Below are positions 7,274 to 8,648 of a stretch of DNA of 8,648 bases, in pieces. The stretch is from Bradyrhizobium sp. GTDB lineage: Bacteria; Pseudomonadota; Alphaproteobacteria; Rhizobiales; Xanthobacteraceae. A program made the translations under genes and the position numbers. The first letter of the stretch is position 1, and each line of letters opens with the position of its first letter. Below the pieces are notes generated by a model, which worked only from the letters and a program-made list of their open reading frames with translations, did no database searches and had not been told where the DNA came from. The stretch lies in assembly GCA_028290305.1 (NCBI GenBank), contig JAQGKC010000034.1, positions 1 to 8,648 of the forward strand, read 5' to 3'.

Positions 7274-8131
7274 GTGCGCTTCATTAGTTTCGAAATGGGC
7301 GGACGACAGGGTATCGCCGTCAACGACGGAAACGGCTTCCGGGGCCTGACATCCGACAAGACCCGCTACCCGGGCGACCTATCAACACTGGTCATGTCGA
7401 GCGCGGATCTGTCCGATATCGGGCGCCGCCTGCTCGAGGAGCCGGTCGTCGACGTACGCGCGGTGTCGCTGTTACCGCCGGTCGCGCGTCCTCCAAAGAT
7501 ACTCTGCGTCGGACTCAACTACGACGACCACCTGAACGAGGTTGGCCTGAAGAGGCCAGATTACCCAGAGATCTTCGCGCGTTTTGCGACCAGCTTGATC
7601 GGTCATGGAGCTGCAATTGCGCGCCCTCCGGAATCGGACAAGCTCGATTACGAGGCCGAGCTGGCCGTCGTGATCGGCCTCGGCGGGCGGCGAATCGCGA
7701 AGGCTGCGGCGCTGGACCACGTTGCCGGCTACTCGATCTTCAACGACGCGACCTTACGCGACTATCAGATTCGCACGCCGCAATGGACGGTCGGCAAGAA
7801 CTTCGACCGGACTGGGGCCTTTGGGCCATGGCTCGTCACTCCTGAGGCGCTGCCGCCGGGCGCTGAGGGTTTGCGGATCCAGGGTCGACTCAACGGGCAG
7901 AAGGTGCAGGACTCAAACACCTGTTTTCTGATCTTCAACGTTGCGACGCTGATCGCAATGCTGAGCACGACGATGACGCTCGAGCCGGGAGATGTGATCA
8001 TCACTGGCACGCCTGGCGGGATTGGCGCCTCGCGCAATCCCAAACTATTCATGCAACCCGGCGACGTATTCGAGGCGGAGATCGAGAGTATCGGCACGCT
8101 ATCGAACCCTGTCGCCGACGAAGTCGTGTAG
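7274..8131 (+). CDS. Fumarylacetoacetate hydrolase family protein (2,4-dioxo acid hydrolase or decarboxylase)
   Basis: This 285-residue enzyme has an N-terminal accessory domain (about 1-70) and an FAH catalytic domain. Visible family marks are GLNYDDHLNEVG (80-91, with His86 and Glu89), the metal ligands Glu127 and Glu129 (DYEAEL) and Asp158 (FNDATLRD), Lys175 in TVGKNFDRTGAFGPW, and GTPGGIG at 245-251. Such enzymes use Mg or Mn to cleave or decarboxylate acylpyruvates, 2-oxo-hept-3-ene-dioates or 2,4-dioxo sugar acids, in aromatic or sugar catabolism; which of these applies is not readable here. The start is GTG at 7274, supported by GGGAG about nine bases upstream (7260-7264), and the N-terminal MRFISFEMGG fits family starts. 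All ligands are present and the frame is unbroken, so it is probably active. It follows the poxB remnant closely and is followed at once by glgX debris. Confidence 0.92.
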   Translation: MRFISFEMGGRQGIAVNDGNGFRGLTSDKTRYPGDLSTLVMSSADLSDIGRRLLEEPVVDVRAVSLLPPVARPPKILCVGLNYDDHLNEVGLKRPDYPEIFARFATSLIGHGAAIARPPESDKLDYEAELAVVIGLGGRRIAKAAALDHVAGYSIFNDATLRDYQIRTPQWTVGKNFDRTGAFGPWLVTPEALPPGAEGLRIQGRLNGQKVQDSNTCFLIFNVATLIAMLSTTMTLEPGDVIITGTPGGIGASRNPKLFMQPGDVFEAEIESIGTLSNPVADEVV

Positions 8132-8132
8132 G

Positions 8133-8470
8133 GTAGCGCGCGCGATCGAACCCGGAAAGACCTTTCCACTCGGCGCCTCGCTCGTTGCGGATGGTGCGAA
8201 CTTCAGGCGTGTTCTCGAAGCACGCCAGCGCCGTGGAGCTGCTTCTCTTCAACCGCGCGGACGACACTCGTCCGTCCGGAGTGATTGCTCTCGATCCTCG
8301 TACGCAACGCACATACCACTACTGGCATGCGTTCGTGTTGGTGTCGAGGCCGGGCAGCTGTACGGCTATCGCGCCCCGGCCCGTTCGTACCCGAGAAAGG
8401 CCTACGCTTCGACGTCCGTAAGGTTTTGCTGGATCCCTGCGCGAAGTGCGTAGCGAGCCCGTCTCGCACG
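8133..8470 (+). pseudogene. glgX: Frameshifted N-terminal fragment of glycogen debranching enzyme
   Basis: Pieced over three frames, this region encodes the N-terminal CBM48 part of GlgX, a glycogen/limit-dextrin alpha-1,6-glucosidase: IEPGKTFPLGASLVADGANF, then VFSKHASAVELLLFNRADDT and TYHYWHAFV, then GVEAGQLYGYRA, then FVPEKGLRFD and KVLLDPCAKCVASP. One extra base near 8205-8207 and single missing bases near 8337-8341 and 8372-8377 explain the frame changes. No start codon is visible before IEPGK: the preceding codons contain the TAG of the FAH gene. After about 8470 the similarity ends, so the catalytic GH13 barrel of a normally ~700-residue enzyme is missing. The fragment starts within about ten bases of the previous stop. 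It is a dead remnant, and nothing else of glycogen metabolism is in view. Confidence 0.85.
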
Positions 8471-8495
8471 AACCGAAGTTGCGCATGCGTGGCAC

Positions 8496-8648
8496 TCAGA
8501 CTTTGCAAAACGCGAACAAGTCCTCGCTGACCTGGTCCCTGAGCGTCGTGCACAGACCGGGAGGGGCGCCCTTGTAGACCTTCAGGGCCGCTCCCTTGAC
8601 GAGTTTGGCCTGCAAGCTTCTCGCGCCGACGACAGCATCACGATCAGT
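8496..8648 (-). pseudogene. C-terminal end of a chloroperoxidase-type alpha/beta hydrolase, catalytic His replaced; cut by the window edge
   Basis: The minus strand reads in from the right edge for 50 codons to a TGA (complement of 8496-8498). The stretch KLVKGAALKVYKGAPPGLCT followed by RDQVSEDLFAFCK is the characteristic end of non-haem chloroperoxidase/arylesterase-like alpha/beta hydrolases, where the motif is normally GAPHG with the catalytic His. Here that position is Pro (CCC-type codon, one base from His). The preceding segment reads TDRDAVVGA where the family usually has an acid-loop like DDDQIVPI, so it also looks altered. The Ser and Asp parts of the triad lie outside the window. 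Given the lost His and the surrounding debris I call it a probable pseudogene. A divergent protein of unknown activity is the alternative. It faces the glgX remnant tail to tail. Confidence 0.6.

Noticed and set aside
1..8648. CRISPR array, tRNA or rRNA genes, defence or toxin-antitoxin system
   Set aside because: No regularly spaced direct repeats, no tRNA-like cloverleaf, and no matching protein families were seen on either strand.

Overview
The window is high-GC DNA (by eye a little over 60% G+C) with strongly GC-biased third codon positions. Gene families and codon usage suggest a proteobacterium, most likely a soil-type alphaproteobacterium of the Rhizobiales kind, with a betaproteobacterium as the alternative. 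This placement is inferred from protein style only.

Layout. Positions 1-735 (minus strand) hold the first codons of a response-regulator-like gene, overlapped by a decayed sensor histidine kinase gene that keeps only a piece of its beta-propeller sensor and its ATPase end. Diverging from it, on the plus strand, are an exported alpha/beta hydrolase (846-1622), an organic hydroperoxide resistance protein Ohr (1797-2237) and a 979-residue FAD plus iron-sulfur D-2-hydroxyacid dehydrogenase (2319-5258). Positions 5259-6135 contain no convincing intact gene: a hairpin-rich GC-rich stretch, a doubtful plus-strand ORF, and a coding-like minus-strand remnant. Then come a haloacetate dehalogenase/epoxide hydrolase-type alpha/beta hydrolase (6136-7002), the last ~80 codons of a pyruvate oxidase/quinone-type pyruvate dehydrogenase (poxB-like), and a fumarylacetoacetate hydrolase family enzyme (7274-8131). 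The right end carries a frameshifted N-terminal piece of a glycogen debranching enzyme gene (glgX) and, on the minus strand, the C-terminal end of a chloroperoxidase-type alpha/beta hydrolase that has Pro where the catalytic His is expected.

How the genes work together. The intact genes look like oxidative and hydrolytic catabolism with peroxide defence: Ohr removes organic hydroperoxides, the flavin/Fe-S enzyme oxidises a 2-hydroxyacid, and the hydrolases and FAH-family enzyme would cleave esters or halo-acids and 2,4-dioxo acids. No complete pathway is visible and the grouping may be coincidental. The clearest biological signal is erosion: four recognisable gene remnants (histidine kinase, poxB, glgX, probably a haloperoxidase) lie between intact genes, two of them starting within a few bases of the preceding stop codon, as expected after deletions in an accessory or rearranged part of a chromosome. 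I found no CRISPR array, tRNA, rRNA, recognisable transposase or defence system.
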